DNA of 64,000 nt, taken from an uncultured Cohaesibacter sp. (GTDB taxonomy: Bacteria > Pseudomonadota > Alphaproteobacteria > Rhizobiales > Cohaesibacteraceae). This document shows, piece by piece, positions 1-9,003 of this stretch. A program made the position numbers and the translations under genes. The notes beneath the pieces are model-generated. The model searched no databases. It saw only the letters and a program-made list of their open reading frames with translations, and was not told the DNA's origin. The stretch is from positions 3,259,001-3,323,000 of the forward strand of contig NZ_OY782507.1 of the NCBI RefSeq assembly GCF_963677725.1, given 5' to 3'. The stretch's first letter is position 1. Each line of letters starts with the position of its first letter.

Positions 1-42
1 ATATTGGTTGCCATGACCCGATCCATGCGGTCAGCGCTCTGA
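1..42 (+). CDS. possible 3' end of a gene entering from the left
   Basis: An open frame runs from the window edge to a TGA at 40-42, giving a 13-residue tail with no recognisable domain. The only support is that a strong stem-loop follows 13 bases later, as expected downstream of a gene. It may equally be chance. Confidence 0.2.
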   Translation: MLVAMTRSMRSAL

Positions 43-55
43 TCAAGCCGATCCT

Positions 56-93
56 GCTCAGGCTTTCATGCTTTGCGCCATGGAAGCCTGAGC
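56..93 (+). terminator. stem-loop, probable transcription terminator
   Basis: GCTCAGGCTTTCATG at 56-70 pairs with CATGGAAGCCTGAGC at 79-93 with a single mismatch and an 8-base loop. There is no long T-run, so it could also be a bidirectional or Rho-assisted stop. The rest of 94-323 shows no convincing gene. Confidence 0.5.
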
Positions 94-323
94 ACTGGCC
101 AGCCGGTTTGCAGCTCAATACCTTATGCAAGGTGCTTTCTGCACAGCTCTCCTAAGAGCATGGTTTCAAACCGGATCCGACCCTTCGAATGTATTGGCAC
201 TGATCGGTGGGCCGATCCCTTTGCCGCACAGAATTGCGATCAAACAGTAAGACATCTGGCTGCGGGGTGGTTATAGTGTGGGCAATAAAGGCCAATCAGG
301 ACAAGGCGATCCGATTCACGACT

Positions 324-1226
324 ATGAGAAAGCTTCCCTCTCTCAAAGCGCTTCAGGCATTCGATGCCGCAGCAAGGCTCGGCTCCTTCTCTGCGGCGGC
401 AGAGGAAATGAGCGTCTCTCCCTCGGCGGTGAGCCATCAAATCCGTTCGCTGGAAGGAGAATTGGGTGTTCTTCTGTTTGAGCGTATCAACCGCACGATT
501 GTTCTCACTGATCTTGGCAAGGCTTTTGCGGAAAGGGTGGCACGGGGTTTCAGTGAACTTGAAGCGGCCTCGGTAGCGATCGGGCGCACGACCCGGTTTG
601 ACATTCTGACGATCCACTGTGCACCTAGTCTTGCCAAGCAATGGCTCATGCCACGCCTCAAGCATTTCTGCGAAGCCCATCCCGATTTCGATGTTCGGCT
701 CAACGCCACACCCAATCCGGCCAATCTTCTGGCCATCGAAGCTGATTTCGATATTCGCTTTGGGCATGTGCCTTCACAGCCGGGCGTTCGGCGTATCGCC
801 TTTCCGCCGGAGACCATGCTGGTTCTCTGTGCGCCACAATTGCTGCAGGGTGACTCTGCGATCCGGGCTCCGATTGATATGGCCCATCAGGCTCTTATTC
901 ATTCAGAACTCAATCTGTTCAAGTGGTATGACTGGTTTAAGGCAGAAGGATTGTCCGATCTCTATGAGGAAAAGGGATTGCGCTTTGATCATTCCTACAT
1001 GTCGATTGATGCTGCGATAGACGGGCAGGGGGCGATCCTTGAGAGCTATCTGCATGTTCAGACCGAATTGGAGAGAAATCAGCTCGTGGCTCCCTTTGGC
1101 CTTGCCGGATATGCAATTCAGGGGCATAGCCTGAATTTCGTTCAATCCAGAACGAGACTGCCAAAGGTGCAAGCGTTCAAAAGCTGGATCCTTACCGAAT
1201 TGGGCATTGATGATGAAGACAAGTAA
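324..1226 (+). CDS. LysR-family (GcvA-like) transcriptional regulator
   Basis: This is a 300-residue LysR regulator. An N-terminal winged helix-turn-helix (about residues 5-65) carries the family pattern FSAAAEEMSVSPSAVSHQIR, and a periplasmic-binding-protein-like effector domain fills the rest. The ATG at 324 is preferred because the usual LysR N-terminus (residues starting KLPSLKALQAF) begins there; an upstream GTG at 207 would add an atypical tail. It is the first of three tandem LysR genes, and its 3' end reaches the candidate starts of the next. It probably controls the TRAP/transketolase cluster downstream, but the inducer cannot be read from sequence. Confidence 0.9.
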   Translation: MRKLPSLKALQAFDAAARLGSFSAAAEEMSVSPSAVSHQIRSLEGELGVLLFERINRTIVLTDLGKAFAERVARGFSELEAASVAIGRTTRFDILTIHCAPSLAKQWLMPRLKHFCEAHPDFDVRLNATPNPANLLAIEADFDIRFGHVPSQPGVRRIAFPPETMLVLCAPQLLQGDSAIRAPIDMAHQALIHSELNLFKWYDWFKAEGLSDLYEEKGLRFDHSYMSIDAAIDGQGAILESYLHVQTELERNQLVAPFGLAGYAIQGHSLNFVQSRTRLPKVQAFKSWILTELGIDDEDK

Positions 1227-1227
1227 A

Positions 1228-2181
1228 ATGATGCATTTGAGTTCGCGTCTTCCCCTGAAAGCCATTGTCTATTTTGAAGCCGTTGCGCGCCACCGGGCTT
1301 TGACGCGGGCGTCTGAGGAATTGTCCGTTTCTTCCTCGGCGATCAGCCAGCAGATCAAGTTGCTGGAGAATTCTCTCGGTATTGCTTTGTTTCGGCGCGT
1401 GAAGCGCAAACTGGTCTTGACGGAAGACGGGGAGCGCTTGTTCAAGGCAACCTCGGAGGCGCTCGCCATCATCCAGAGAAGCGAGCGACAGATCTCGCGC
1501 AGGACGCGTCAGAGGCCGCTTGTGGTAAGGGTGGCCCCGACCTTCGGGGCTTTATGGCTCACCAAGCGACTGCCGGATTTCATTCGCGCCAACCCCGAAA
1601 TTGACATTCGCATCGATGCCACGTCAGAATTGACGGACTTTGAAAAGGAACAGGTCGATATCGAAATCCGGTATGGGCGAGAGACCATCGACCGGCAGTC
1701 ATCGCAATTGCTGATCGAGGACACCGTACTGCCGCTTTGCAATCAGGAAGTCTACCGTCATTTTGCCTATCGAGACCCGGTTGAGGTGCTGCAGTCGACG
1801 CGGTTGATACAGTCGATGAAGTCCGATGTTTCCTGGGAACTATGGATGGCTGAAAATAATCTCAACGTGGACACTATCGAACGGTTTCTTCAATTTGACC
1901 GATCTTCTATGTCTATTTACATGGCACAACAGGGCCTAGGTGTCGCTCTGGAGAGCACCACGCTGGCGCGTGAAGCAATCCTTGATGGCAGCCTGCGTCC
2001 GCTCTTTCCGCTGCTCAAACCGATCCGCAGCGAGTCTTACTGGCTGATTTGTCCAAGCCATCATCTATCCCGTCGGCCCGTTCATGAATTCCGCTCGTGG
2101 CTTCTTGAAGAAGTTGCCAAGGACAAGGCTGATCTCTGCGCGTTGCACGACCAGATATTCCGCATCCATACGCTTGAATAG
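1228..2181 (+). CDS. LysR-family (GcvA-like) transcriptional regulator
   Basis: This is a 317-residue LysR regulator with the N-terminal helix-turn-helix (LTRASEELSVSSSAISQQIK) and a C-terminal effector-binding domain. Its FDRSSMSI segment is shared with the next gene. The start is one of several clustered codons; 1228 or 1231 is chosen because the conserved domain begins a few residues later, and an earlier ATG at 1210 would overlap the previous gene. It sits directly behind LysR 1 and is clearly paralogous to LysR 3. Function beyond transcription control of a neighbouring catabolic operon is inference. Confidence 0.88.
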   Translation: MMHLSSRLPLKAIVYFEAVARHRALTRASEELSVSSSAISQQIKLLENSLGIALFRRVKRKLVLTEDGERLFKATSEALAIIQRSERQISRRTRQRPLVVRVAPTFGALWLTKRLPDFIRANPEIDIRIDATSELTDFEKEQVDIEIRYGRETIDRQSSQLLIEDTVLPLCNQEVYRHFAYRDPVEVLQSTRLIQSMKSDVSWELWMAENNLNVDTIERFLQFDRSSMSIYMAQQGLGVALESTTLAREAILDGSLRPLFPLLKPIRSESYWLICPSHHLSRRPVHEFRSWLLEEVAKDKADLCALHDQIFRIHTLE

Positions 2182-2212
2182 GCGCTCAAGGCACGAGTTT
2201 CTGCGCGGCTTC

Positions 2213-2244
2213 GCTTTCATGCTCCCATATCGGGGCATGAAAGC
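2213..2244. terminator. stem-loop between LysR 2 and LysR 3
   Basis: GCTTTCATGC at 2213-2222 pairs exactly with GCATGAAAGC at 2235-2244, and an inner CCC/GGG pair extends the stem. It lies 32 bases after the LysR 2 stop. It may terminate that transcript or separate the two regulator transcripts. Its left arm shares the core GCTTTCATGC with the hairpin at 56-93. Confidence 0.5.
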
Positions 2245-2352
2245 TCATTCTGATTGTCATATGTTTGTGAGAGAAGGAAGTGATCACAGGCTATATTGAC
2301 CTCTATAGGCAATTCACTTGCAAAGACTTTCGGCTTCCTCTTCAATCAACGC

Positions 2353-3339
2353 ATGCGCGATATAAACATCAAAGCGACAGAGTATTTCGAGGTGGTTGCA
2401 CGGCTTGGGTCAGTGACCAAAGCTGCCGATGAGCTTGGCGTGTCGCCATCTGCGGTGTCTCAGCAGGTTCGCCTTTTGGAATCCCAATTCGGTGTGCAGC
2501 TCTTTCGGCGTGAAAAACGGCGGCTCTTGCTCACGCAAGACGGTGAACGTCTGTTCCAGACGACGACACAGGCTTTCAGTGCCATTCGCAACGCGCGCAA
2601 CGCAATTACACGCCAGAAGGGTCTGCGTGGTTTGATCCTGCGCGTTAGCCCAAGCTTTGGCGTGCGTCTTCTGGGGACGCGGATCAACAGCTTTCTTTTG
2701 CAGAATCCCGAATGGAGTTTGCGGGTGGATGCGACCCCAGAATTCACTTCGTTTGAAACCGAGGCGGTGGATTTTGATATTCGCTACGGATTTGGCGGTT
2801 GGGCGGGCTTGGCAGAGCGTTGCGTGATGAGTGATCTTGTGCTGCCGGTATGCAGCCCGGACTATCAAGCCGAATTGCAGGCTATTTCGTCCGATCCTTT
2901 GGAGCAGCTACAAAATGCCCGCATGATTGACAGTGCGAAGGCCCTGTTTCGATGGGATCTTTGGCTTGCCTTGAATGGCATCGAGGTTCCGGAACTCTAC
3001 TATCCGTTGCGCTTTGATCGTTCATCCATGTCAATAGAAATGGCGAAACAGGGCGGCGGACTGGCGCTTGAGAGTGCAACTCTGTGTTTGCCGGACCTCA
3101 AGAAAGGTCTGCTTGTGCCATTTTGCCTCGACTTTTCCGTTATCGAGTTTCCCGCCTATTGGTTTGTCTGTCCGCCGCGGCATTTCAATCGCAGGATCAT
3201 CAATCGCTTCATTGAATGGTTGGTTTGTGAATGCCGCGAGCATGAGGACATGACTCGCGGCTTTCTGGAGGAAGCGGGTCTGGACTTCCGACTGGAAACA
3301 GGCAAAGGCCTGATCCGGGCGGGGCAGAATGAGGACTGA
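2353..3339 (+). CDS. LysR-family (GcvA-like) transcriptional regulator
   Basis: This 328-residue LysR regulator is strongly similar to the preceding one: VTKAADELGVSPSAVSQQVR in the helix-turn-helix, then FRREKRRLLLTQDGERLF, and FDRSSMSIEMAKQGGG in the effector domain. The ATG at 2353 puts the domain at the usual distance from the N-terminus; a TTG at 2296 would add 19 unusual residues. It ends three bases before the convergent dctM-like gene, so it is likely the local regulator of the TRAP operon. The two LysR copies look like a tandem duplication. Confidence 0.88.
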   Translation: MRDINIKATEYFEVVARLGSVTKAADELGVSPSAVSQQVRLLESQFGVQLFRREKRRLLLTQDGERLFQTTTQAFSAIRNARNAITRQKGLRGLILRVSPSFGVRLLGTRINSFLLQNPEWSLRVDATPEFTSFETEAVDFDIRYGFGGWAGLAERCVMSDLVLPVCSPDYQAELQAISSDPLEQLQNARMIDSAKALFRWDLWLALNGIEVPELYYPLRFDRSSMSIEMAKQGGGLALESATLCLPDLKKGLLVPFCLDFSVIEFPAYWFVCPPRHFNRRIINRFIEWLVCECREHEDMTRGFLEEAGLDFRLETGKGLIRAGQNED

Positions 3340-3342
3340 CGG

Positions 3343-4599
3343 TCAGTAGATCGTCAGTGCCGGAACGTAGGATATCAGCATCAACACAAGGATCGCCACG
3401 GTATAGAAGGGCATCAGGGAGCGGATGACCGACCCAATGCCTGTTCTGGCGATGGCTGCCGAGATGAACAGGGTTGTGCCGACCGGAGGCGTATAGAGCC
3501 CGATGGACAGGTTCACCACCATCATCAAGCCCAACTGTACCGGGTCGAGCCCGATCGCGCCGCCAATGACCACGAACAGTGGCCCGAGCAATAGCACGGC
3601 GGCTGGGAGATCGAGAAAGGCCCCGACGATCAGCATCACCACATTCATGGCAAGAATGATCATCCATGGCTCGGAGAATGAGGCCGTAACCCAAAGGGCC
3701 AGCTCCTGCGGCACGCGTTCCACAGTCAACAGCCATTGCATCACCGAGGAGGCCATGATGATCAACATCACCGCACCGGTCATCATGGCGGTTTGAATGG
3801 CGCTCGTCCACAAGGTGCGCCAATTGAGGTCATGATAGATGAAGGTGCTGACCAGCAGGCCATAGGCCACTGCCATGACACTGACTTCCGTGGGCGTGGC
3901 AATGCCAAAGCGCAGGGTTGCGATGACAAAGACCGGCATCAGTAGCGCTGGCGTGGCGATGACAATCTGGTGTTTGAAGGCCTTGAAACCTCCCTCAAGG
4001 GGAGCACGCGGCAAATTGCGGACACGGGCCACCAGCCACACGGCAGTGAACATGCCGATGCCGAGGAGAAGTCCGGGAAGGATGCCAGCGATAAACAGAT
4101 CAATGATCGAGACGTTGGAGACCAAGCCATACAGAATAAGCGGGATGGAGGGCGGAATAAGCACCGACACCGTCGAGGAAGCGGAGTTGATGGCCGCGGC
4201 AAACCCCTTGGGATAGCCCTCGCGGAGCTGCACGGGGATCAGGGCGTTGCCAAGGGCCGTTGCGTCTGCCACCGCAGAGCCGGAGACGCCGCCAAACATC
4301 ACTGATCCAATGATCGATACCTGTCCAAGCCCCCCTTTGAAGTTGCCGACGAGCAGGCGTGCGATATTGACCAGATAAACACCGAACTTGCCTGACATCA
4401 TCAGGTTTCCGGCAAGGATAAAGAAGGGAATGGCAAGCATCGGGAAGCTTTGCGTCGGCGTGTAAAGCCGCTGCATGATAACGGCCAGAGACTTGCCTTC
4501 GATAAAGAGGGCTGCCCCAACCCCGCCCAGCATGGCATAGCCGACCGGAACGGATAGCGCGAGCAGCAGGAAAAAGCCCCAGATCATGGTAACCGACAT
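3343..4599 (-). CDS. dctM: TRAP transporter large permease (DctM type)
   Basis: This 418-residue, about twelve-helix inner-membrane protein is of the DctM family. Segments such as GGLGQVSIIGSVMFGGVSGS and the PP-rich LIPPSIPLILYG stretch are typical of the large TRAP subunit, which forms the Na+-driven elevator with DctQ. It starts 12 bases after the dctQ stop and ends the TRAP operon, converging on LysR 3. Length matches the family. The substrate is not evident; the neighbouring transketolases and dehydrogenases suggest a hydroxylated carbon acid. Confidence 0.92.
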   Translation of the reverse strand: MSVTMIWGFFLLLALSVPVGYAMLGGVGAALFIEGKSLAVIMQRLYTPTQSFPMLAIPFFILAGNLMMSGKFGVYLVNIARLLVGNFKGGLGQVSIIGSVMFGGVSGSAVADATALGNALIPVQLREGYPKGFAAAINSASSTVSVLIPPSIPLILYGLVSNVSIIDLFIAGILPGLLLGIGMFTAVWLVARVRNLPRAPLEGGFKAFKHQIVIATPALLMPVFVIATLRFGIATPTEVSVMAVAYGLLVSTFIYHDLNWRTLWTSAIQTAMMTGAVMLIIMASSVMQWLLTVERVPQELALWVTASFSEPWMIILAMNVVMLIVGAFLDLPAAVLLLGPLFVVIGGAIGLDPVQLGLMMVVNLSIGLYTPPVGTTLFISAAIARTGIGSVIRSLMPFYTVAILVLMLISYVPALTIY

Positions 4600-4611
4600 T
4601 GTATTTCTCCG

Positions 4612-5184
4612 TTAGCTGAGGCTGCTGTCTTCAAAATCCGCTTGGCTCAGATCTACCCCTCCAATAAGGCGGAGGGTTTCGCAAGCGGAGATGATGGCGA
4701 TGCCTGCGAATGCATAAACAAGAGCGGAATAGCCCCAGATCTGCTTGATGCCGAGCGTTGAAAGGGACTGAAATTGGGAAGCACGCAGAATTGGCTGGCT
4801 TGACAAGAGCACGCTGAGGGCAACAATCAGGGTGACGAGCTGGATCAGAATTAACAAGATGCGGCGGGGCTTGTTCTCCAGCATGTCAGCGACAAGGGAA
4901 ATGGCAATATGACGCCCGCGAGCCGCCGCGATGACAATACCGCCCGATACCAGCCACGGCAAAAGGACAGCATGCACTTCATAGGCCCAGGCAATCCCTG
5001 ATCCGAACGCGTATCTTAGCACGACATTGACGAGCAAGGCTGCGAATGTGAAGGTCAGACAAGACACGGCAGCGACTTTGCCTGTCCATTCAAGCAGATC
5101 GATTACGGTGTTGAGAAACCGAAGGAAGGGCGCATGGCCCTCCCTCCTGTTGCCACCATCATCGAGAGGGGTGGCAGCGTTCAT
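4612..5184 (-). CDS. dctQ: TRAP transporter small permease (DctQ type)
   Basis: This is a 190-residue membrane protein with a soluble N-terminal 25 residues and four hydrophobic segments. The motif RYAFGSGIAWAYEV is the conserved DctQ signature. The small subunit partners DctM in the membrane complex and docks the loaded binding protein. Its ATG overlaps the last base of the dctP-like stop region, indicating translational coupling. Confidence 0.9.
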   Translation of the reverse strand: MNAATPLDDGGNRREGHAPFLRFLNTVIDLLEWTGKVAAVSCLTFTFAALLVNVVLRYAFGSGIAWAYEVHAVLLPWLVSGGIVIAAARGRHIAISLVADMLENKPRRILLILIQLVTLIVALSVLLSSQPILRASQFQSLSTLGIKQIWGYSALVYAFAGIAIISACETLRLIGGVDLSQADFEDSSLS

Positions 5185-6149
5185 TATTGACCTACCGCGT
5201 CTTTGAGAGCTTTGACGAGCTCAGGATAAACCTTTGCATATTTATCATAAACCGAGGTCGTGGCTTCCTGAAAGGCCTTTTTGTCAGCTTCGACAAAAAT
5301 GGCACCTTCTGCTTCCATTTTCGGTCGCAGGGTTTCGTCGCCTTCCTGGGACATCTTGCGCTGCAACTCACCAGCTTTCTTGGTAGCTTGCAGAGCACAT
5401 TTCTTTGTCTGTTCGTCAGCCGATTCCCACCAGCCCAGGCCAGCGACAATCGGGGTGGTTTCATATTTGTGACCACTCATTGTGACATAAGGCGTGATGG
5501 TGTGAAGTTTGGCGGAATAGATGTTGGTCAGCGGGTTTTCCTGACCGTCAAAAACGCCAGCCTGCAATGCACTTGGCAATTCGGACCAAGCGAGGGGAGC
5601 GGGTGCTGCCCCGAGGGCCTCAAAGATATCGACGGCCATCTGGTCTGGAGGGGTCCGGATTTTCATGCCCTCGATATCGGCCGGCGTTGGAACCCCTTTG
5701 GATACATGGGTGATGTTGCGGATGCCGTTGTCCCAAAAGCCAAGAATTTTCAGACCCGATTTCTGGGCGCGCTCGTCGAGCATCCTGCCAACATTGCCAT
5801 CAAGAACTTTCCAGGCAGTCGGCAGATCCTTGAACAGGAACGGCAGGCCGAGCAGACCGATTTCCGGCACGATCTGGGACATTGCGCCTTGCGAGTTTGC
5901 CGAAACCTGAATGATGCCGGCCGTTGCCGAGGTCAGCATTTCAACATCGTTGCCCATGGTTGCCGAGGCTGCGACGTTGACCGTATCGGCCCCATTGGTG
6001 CAGGCCTGATATTCTTCAGCCCACTTCTCTGCTGCGATATAACGTGGATTTCCAGGGTTTGCACCGTGAGCAAAGATGACCTCTGCTGCTTGGGCACCGC
6101 CTGCAATAGCGGTTGTGGCGGCCAGAATGGCCAGGAATTTGATCTTCAT
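5184..6149 (-). CDS. dctP: TRAP transporter substrate-binding protein (DctP type)
   Basis: This is a 321-residue periplasmic binding protein with a Sec signal peptide (about residues 1-21, ending AGGAQA before AEV). The DctP fold is marked by GMKIRTPPDQM, carrying the conserved arginine that binds the carboxylate of ligands, and by QAGVFDGQENPLTNI. Start 6149 is chosen because GGGAGGACAA lies just upstream and the signal peptide begins there; the open frame extends further without signal. The retained arginine suggests an organic acid. It is preceded by a stem-loop that separates it from the SDR gene. Confidence 0.92.
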   Translation of the reverse strand: MKIKFLAILAATTAIAGGAQAAEVIFAHGANPGNPRYIAAEKWAEEYQACTNGADTVNVAASATMGNDVEMLTSATAGIIQVSANSQGAMSQIVPEIGLLGLPFLFKDLPTAWKVLDGNVGRMLDERAQKSGLKILGFWDNGIRNITHVSKGVPTPADIEGMKIRTPPDQMAVDIFEALGAAPAPLAWSELPSALQAGVFDGQENPLTNIYSAKLHTITPYVTMSGHKYETTPIVAGLGWWESADEQTKKCALQATKKAGELQRKMSQEGDETLRPKMEAEGAIFVEADKKAFQEATTSVYDKYAKVYPELVKALKDAVGQ

Positions 6150-6184
6150 GTTGTCCTCCCTTTGAAGATGCGTCTCATGCTGAT

Positions 6185-6211
6185 GCATCACCGGCAGGTT
6201 GCCGGTGATGC
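6185..6211 (-). terminator. intercistronic stem-loop between SDR and dctP
   Basis: GCATCACCGGCA (6185-6196) pairs perfectly with TGCCGGTGATGC (6200-6211) around a three-base loop. It lies in the 71-base gap between the SDR and binding-protein genes. It has no T-run, so it may stabilise the dctP message or attenuate read-through rather than terminate fully. Confidence 0.6.
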
Positions 6212-6220
6212 GAATGTGAT

Positions 6221-6973
6221 CTAGTGAATGAGCGATCCGCCGTTTACATCGACCTCCGTGCCGGTGCAATAAGCCGAGAGCTCGGATGCCAAAAAGACAG
6301 CGCAACCGGCAACATCATCTGCAGTGCCTGCACGTCCCATCGGGATGCCGTCGAGTACGCTGGCGCGCATTTCATCCGTCAGTTTGCCTGCGGTGATATC
6401 AGTCGCGATGAAGCCGGGACATATGGCATTGGAGCGCACGTTGTCTGGTGCCAGTTCGCGGGCCATGGCTTTGGTCAGGCCAAGGACGCCAGCTTTTGCG
6501 GCAGAATAGTGAGGTCCGCCGAAAATGCCACCGCCGCGCTGGGCAGAGACCGATGACAGATTGACGATGGAGCCAGTTTTGCGCGCGCGCATGTGCGGAA
6601 TAACAGCCTGACTCATATAAAGGGTGCCTCTGAGGCTCACATCGGTGACGTCCTCATAATTTTTCGGCTCGATATCCATCAGTTTCAATGGCTGGGTGAT
6701 GCCTGCATTGTTGACCAGAATGTCGATCTGGCCCCAGATATCCAGCAGTGCCTTGGCTGTGGCAAAGCATGCGTCCTTGTCGATGACGTTGCATGCCATG
6801 CCGATATGCTGAGGTCCGAGATCTGCGGCGGCCTGTTTGGCAGCGGCATCATCAAGGTCGAGAATGGCGACGGTCGCCCCTTGCTCAGCAAACATTTTGG
6901 CTGTTGCCTTGCCCAGTCCGCGCGGGGAAGCTGCTCCCGTAACAATGGCAAATTTACCCTCTAACAGACCCAT
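6221..6973 (-). CDS. short-chain dehydrogenase/reductase
   Basis: This is a 250-residue classical SDR. It has a Rossmann glycine motif TGAASPRGLGKA near residue 12, NNAG at about 88, a catalytic serine in NLSSVSAQ, and the YSAAK tyrosine-lysine pair near residue 155. It oxidises or reduces an alcohol/ketone with NAD(P)H. The D at the end of the second strand (ILDLDD) suggests NAD(H) preference. It ends with VDVNGGSLIH, typical of FabG-like SDRs. It sits between the split transketolase and the TRAP genes in one direction, so it likely acts on the imported compound. A ribosome site GAGAGGAT precedes the ATG. Confidence 0.9.
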   Translation of the reverse strand: MGLLEGKFAIVTGAASPRGLGKATAKMFAEQGATVAILDLDDAAAKQAAADLGPQHIGMACNVIDKDACFATAKALLDIWGQIDILVNNAGITQPLKLMDIEPKNYEDVTDVSLRGTLYMSQAVIPHMRARKTGSIVNLSSVSAQRGGGIFGGPHYSAAKAGVLGLTKAMARELAPDNVRSNAICPGFIATDITAGKLTDEMRASVLDGIPMGRAGTADDVAGCAVFLASELSAYCTGTEVDVNGGSLIH

Positions 6974-7019
6974 GTCCAGTATCCTCTCTTTTCATTGAAT
7001 GTGCAGTGCCCGATGGGGC

Positions 7020-8063
7020 CTACAACCAGCTCTTGATCTGCTCGGCGACCTTGTTGACCGATAGGCCATACATATCGTGTAAAGTCGGCAAAGCGCCTGC
7101 TTCGAGAAACTCATCAGGCAGGCTGATCATGCGAAATTTCGGGGTGACCCCATTCAGCAGCAGCGTGCTTGCCACCGCTTCTCCAAGGCCGCCATTGGCC
7201 GTGTGGTTTTCTGCCGTGACCACCAGTCGATCACCAATCCCTGCCTCGGCAAGAATGGTCTGGCTATCGAGCGGCTTGATCGTCGGGCTGTGCAGAACAG
7301 CGACATCGATGCCTTCTTTGGCGAGCTGTTCGGCGGCGTCCAGTGCGCGCATGGTCATCAGACCCGCTGCAATGACCAGAACATCCCGTCCCTCGCGGAT
7401 AAGCTGCGCCTTGCCAAGCTGGAACTTGTAGTCAGGTTTGTGCCGGGTCAGCACCCGGGCGACCTTGCCACGCAACAGGCGGGCATAGACCGGTCCCTCG
7501 TGGGCAACCATGGCTGGCACCATGCCCTTGATGTCATCGGCATCGCATGGATCGATGATGGTCATGTTGGGCAGGCCGCGGAAAATGGCCAGATCTTCTG
7601 TTGCCTGATGGCTGGGACCATAGCCGGTGGTCAGGCCCGGAAGGGCGCAGGCTATCTTGACGGGAAGATTTTCTTCCGCAATGGCCATGGCAATGAAGTC
7701 ATAGGCACGGCGAGAGGCAAAAACCGCATAGGTCGTGGCGAACGGAATGAAGCCTTCGCGGGCAAGACCAGCCGCCGCCATGAACAGATTCTGCTCCGCC
7801 ATCCCCATTTGATAAAAGCGCTCTGGCATGGCGTTGGCAAAGACATGCAGATCGGTATATTTGCTGAGGTCAGCGCTCATGCCAACAATCTGCTCATTCT
7901 TTTTCGCAAGATCGATCAGAGCATTGCCAAAGGGAGCCGCGACCGTGTCGTAGCCTTCAGCCTCCAGAGAGGCGATCATGGCCGAGGTGGTCAGCTTTTC
8001 ACCGTTGCTGCTGACAGGCACGCGGCGCGGTTCATATTTACGGGCCATAGAAGCATGTGTCAC
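7020..8063 (-). CDS. transketolase, C-terminal subunit (split form)
   Basis: This 347-residue protein covers the pyrimidine-binding and C-terminal domains of transketolase. EQNLFMAAAGLAREGFIPF contains the catalytic glutamate that activates thiamine diphosphate, and SHQATEDLAIFR is the conserved phosphate/sugar loop. It works as a heterodimer with the next gene. The GTG at 8063 overlaps the TGA of the N-terminal subunit gene (GTGA) and has AGGGGAAAC upstream; an ATG at 8048 is the alternative. Split transketolases of this type often serve special catabolic routes rather than the pentose-phosphate pathway. Confidence 0.9.
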   Translation of the reverse strand: MTHASMARKYEPRRVPVSSNGEKLTTSAMIASLEAEGYDTVAAPFGNALIDLAKKNEQIVGMSADLSKYTDLHVFANAMPERFYQMGMAEQNLFMAAAGLAREGFIPFATTYAVFASRRAYDFIAMAIAEENLPVKIACALPGLTTGYGPSHQATEDLAIFRGLPNMTIIDPCDADDIKGMVPAMVAHEGPVYARLLRGKVARVLTRHKPDYKFQLGKAQLIREGRDVLVIAAGLMTMRALDAAEQLAKEGIDVAVLHSPTIKPLDSQTILAEAGIGDRLVVTAENHTANGGLGEAVASTLLLNGVTPKFRMISLPDEFLEAGALPTLHDMYGLSVNKVAEQIKSWL

Positions 8064-8914
8064 AGCGGTTTCCCCTCTTCGAGTGCATCAAGGGCCTTGG
8101 CCCATTCATCTTCCTCAACCCGCACAAAGTGGGCGGATTCACGGGCTTCAAGGAAAGGCACGCCCTTGCACATGCGGGTGTCAAAGATGATGGCGCGGGG
8201 TTCCGGGCCTTCATAGTTGCGTGCTGCATCAAAGGCTGCGACCACAGCGTCAAGATCATTGCCGTCGACCCGCTGGCAATGCCAGCCAAAGGCCGTCCAT
8301 TTCTCTTCCAGAGGATCGGAACACAGCATTTTTGAGGATTTGCCGTCGGCTTGCTGATCGTTGAAATCAACAAGGCAAATGAGATTGTCAAGGCCGTGAT
8401 GGGCAGCAGACATTGCTGCCTCCCAGGTGGAGCCTTCGCCCAGTTCGCCATCAGACATCAGGTTATAGACATGAGCCGCGCTTTTCTTGCGTTTGAGGCC
8501 GAGCGCCATGCCGACACCGATGCCAAGGCCCTGACCCAGCGATCCGCCGGTGATCTCCATGCCCGGTGTGTAGGAGGCCATTCCGGACATTGGCATCCGG
8601 CTGTCATCCATGCCGTAGGTTTCCAGCTCTTCTTCGGGAATGATATTGGCTTCCATCAACACTGCATAGAGCGCGATGGCATAGTGACCGATGGAAAGCA
8701 GGAAGCGATCGCGTCCTTCCCATTCGGGGTCTTCAGGCCGGAATTCAAGTGCGTGAAAATAGGTCGCCGCCAATACATCCGCGATGCCAAGTGCCTGACC
8801 GATATAGCCTTGCCCTTGTACTTTACCCATCAGCAAAGCCTTGCGACGGATGTTCCAGGCACGCTGCGCCAGCGACATGTTGTACATGTCGGCGTTCCGT
8901 GTTGGGTAGTCCAT
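8060..8914 (-). CDS. transketolase, N-terminal subunit (split form)
   Basis: This 284-residue thiamine diphosphate-binding subunit has GQGYIGQALGIADVLA at the N-terminus, a GQGLGIGVGMALGLK stretch, and the cofactor/Mg motif with SDGELGEGSTWEA followed by LICLVDFNDQQ. It pairs with the C-terminal subunit encoded just downstream with a 4-base overlap. A strong site CCAGGAGGAG precedes the ATG. It heads a minus-strand unit and is divergent from the hydroxyacid dehydrogenase gene. Confidence 0.92.
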   Translation of the reverse strand: MDYPTRNADMYNMSLAQRAWNIRRKALLMGKVQGQGYIGQALGIADVLAATYFHALEFRPEDPEWEGRDRFLLSIGHYAIALYAVLMEANIIPEEELETYGMDDSRMPMSGMASYTPGMEITGGSLGQGLGIGVGMALGLKRKKSAAHVYNLMSDGELGEGSTWEAAMSAAHHGLDNLICLVDFNDQQADGKSSKMLCSDPLEEKWTAFGWHCQRVDGNDLDAVVAAFDAARNYEGPEPRAIIFDTRMCKGVPFLEARESAHFVRVEEDEWAKALDALEEGKPL

Positions 8915-9003
8915 TTTACTCCTCCTGGCAATTCGATTGCCATCTTCGGGAGGGACCGTAGCACTCGGCTGAAAGCCTGTCTTTTAGGAAAAATTACACA
9001 CCA

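Noticed and set aside
5187-6224. Plus-strand open frame of about 345 codons opposite dctP
   Set aside because: Shadow of the DctP gene, whose signal peptide and motifs are unambiguous.
7203-8216. Plus-strand open frame opposite the transketolase C-terminal subunit
   Set aside because: Composition and lack of motifs show it is antisense shadow.
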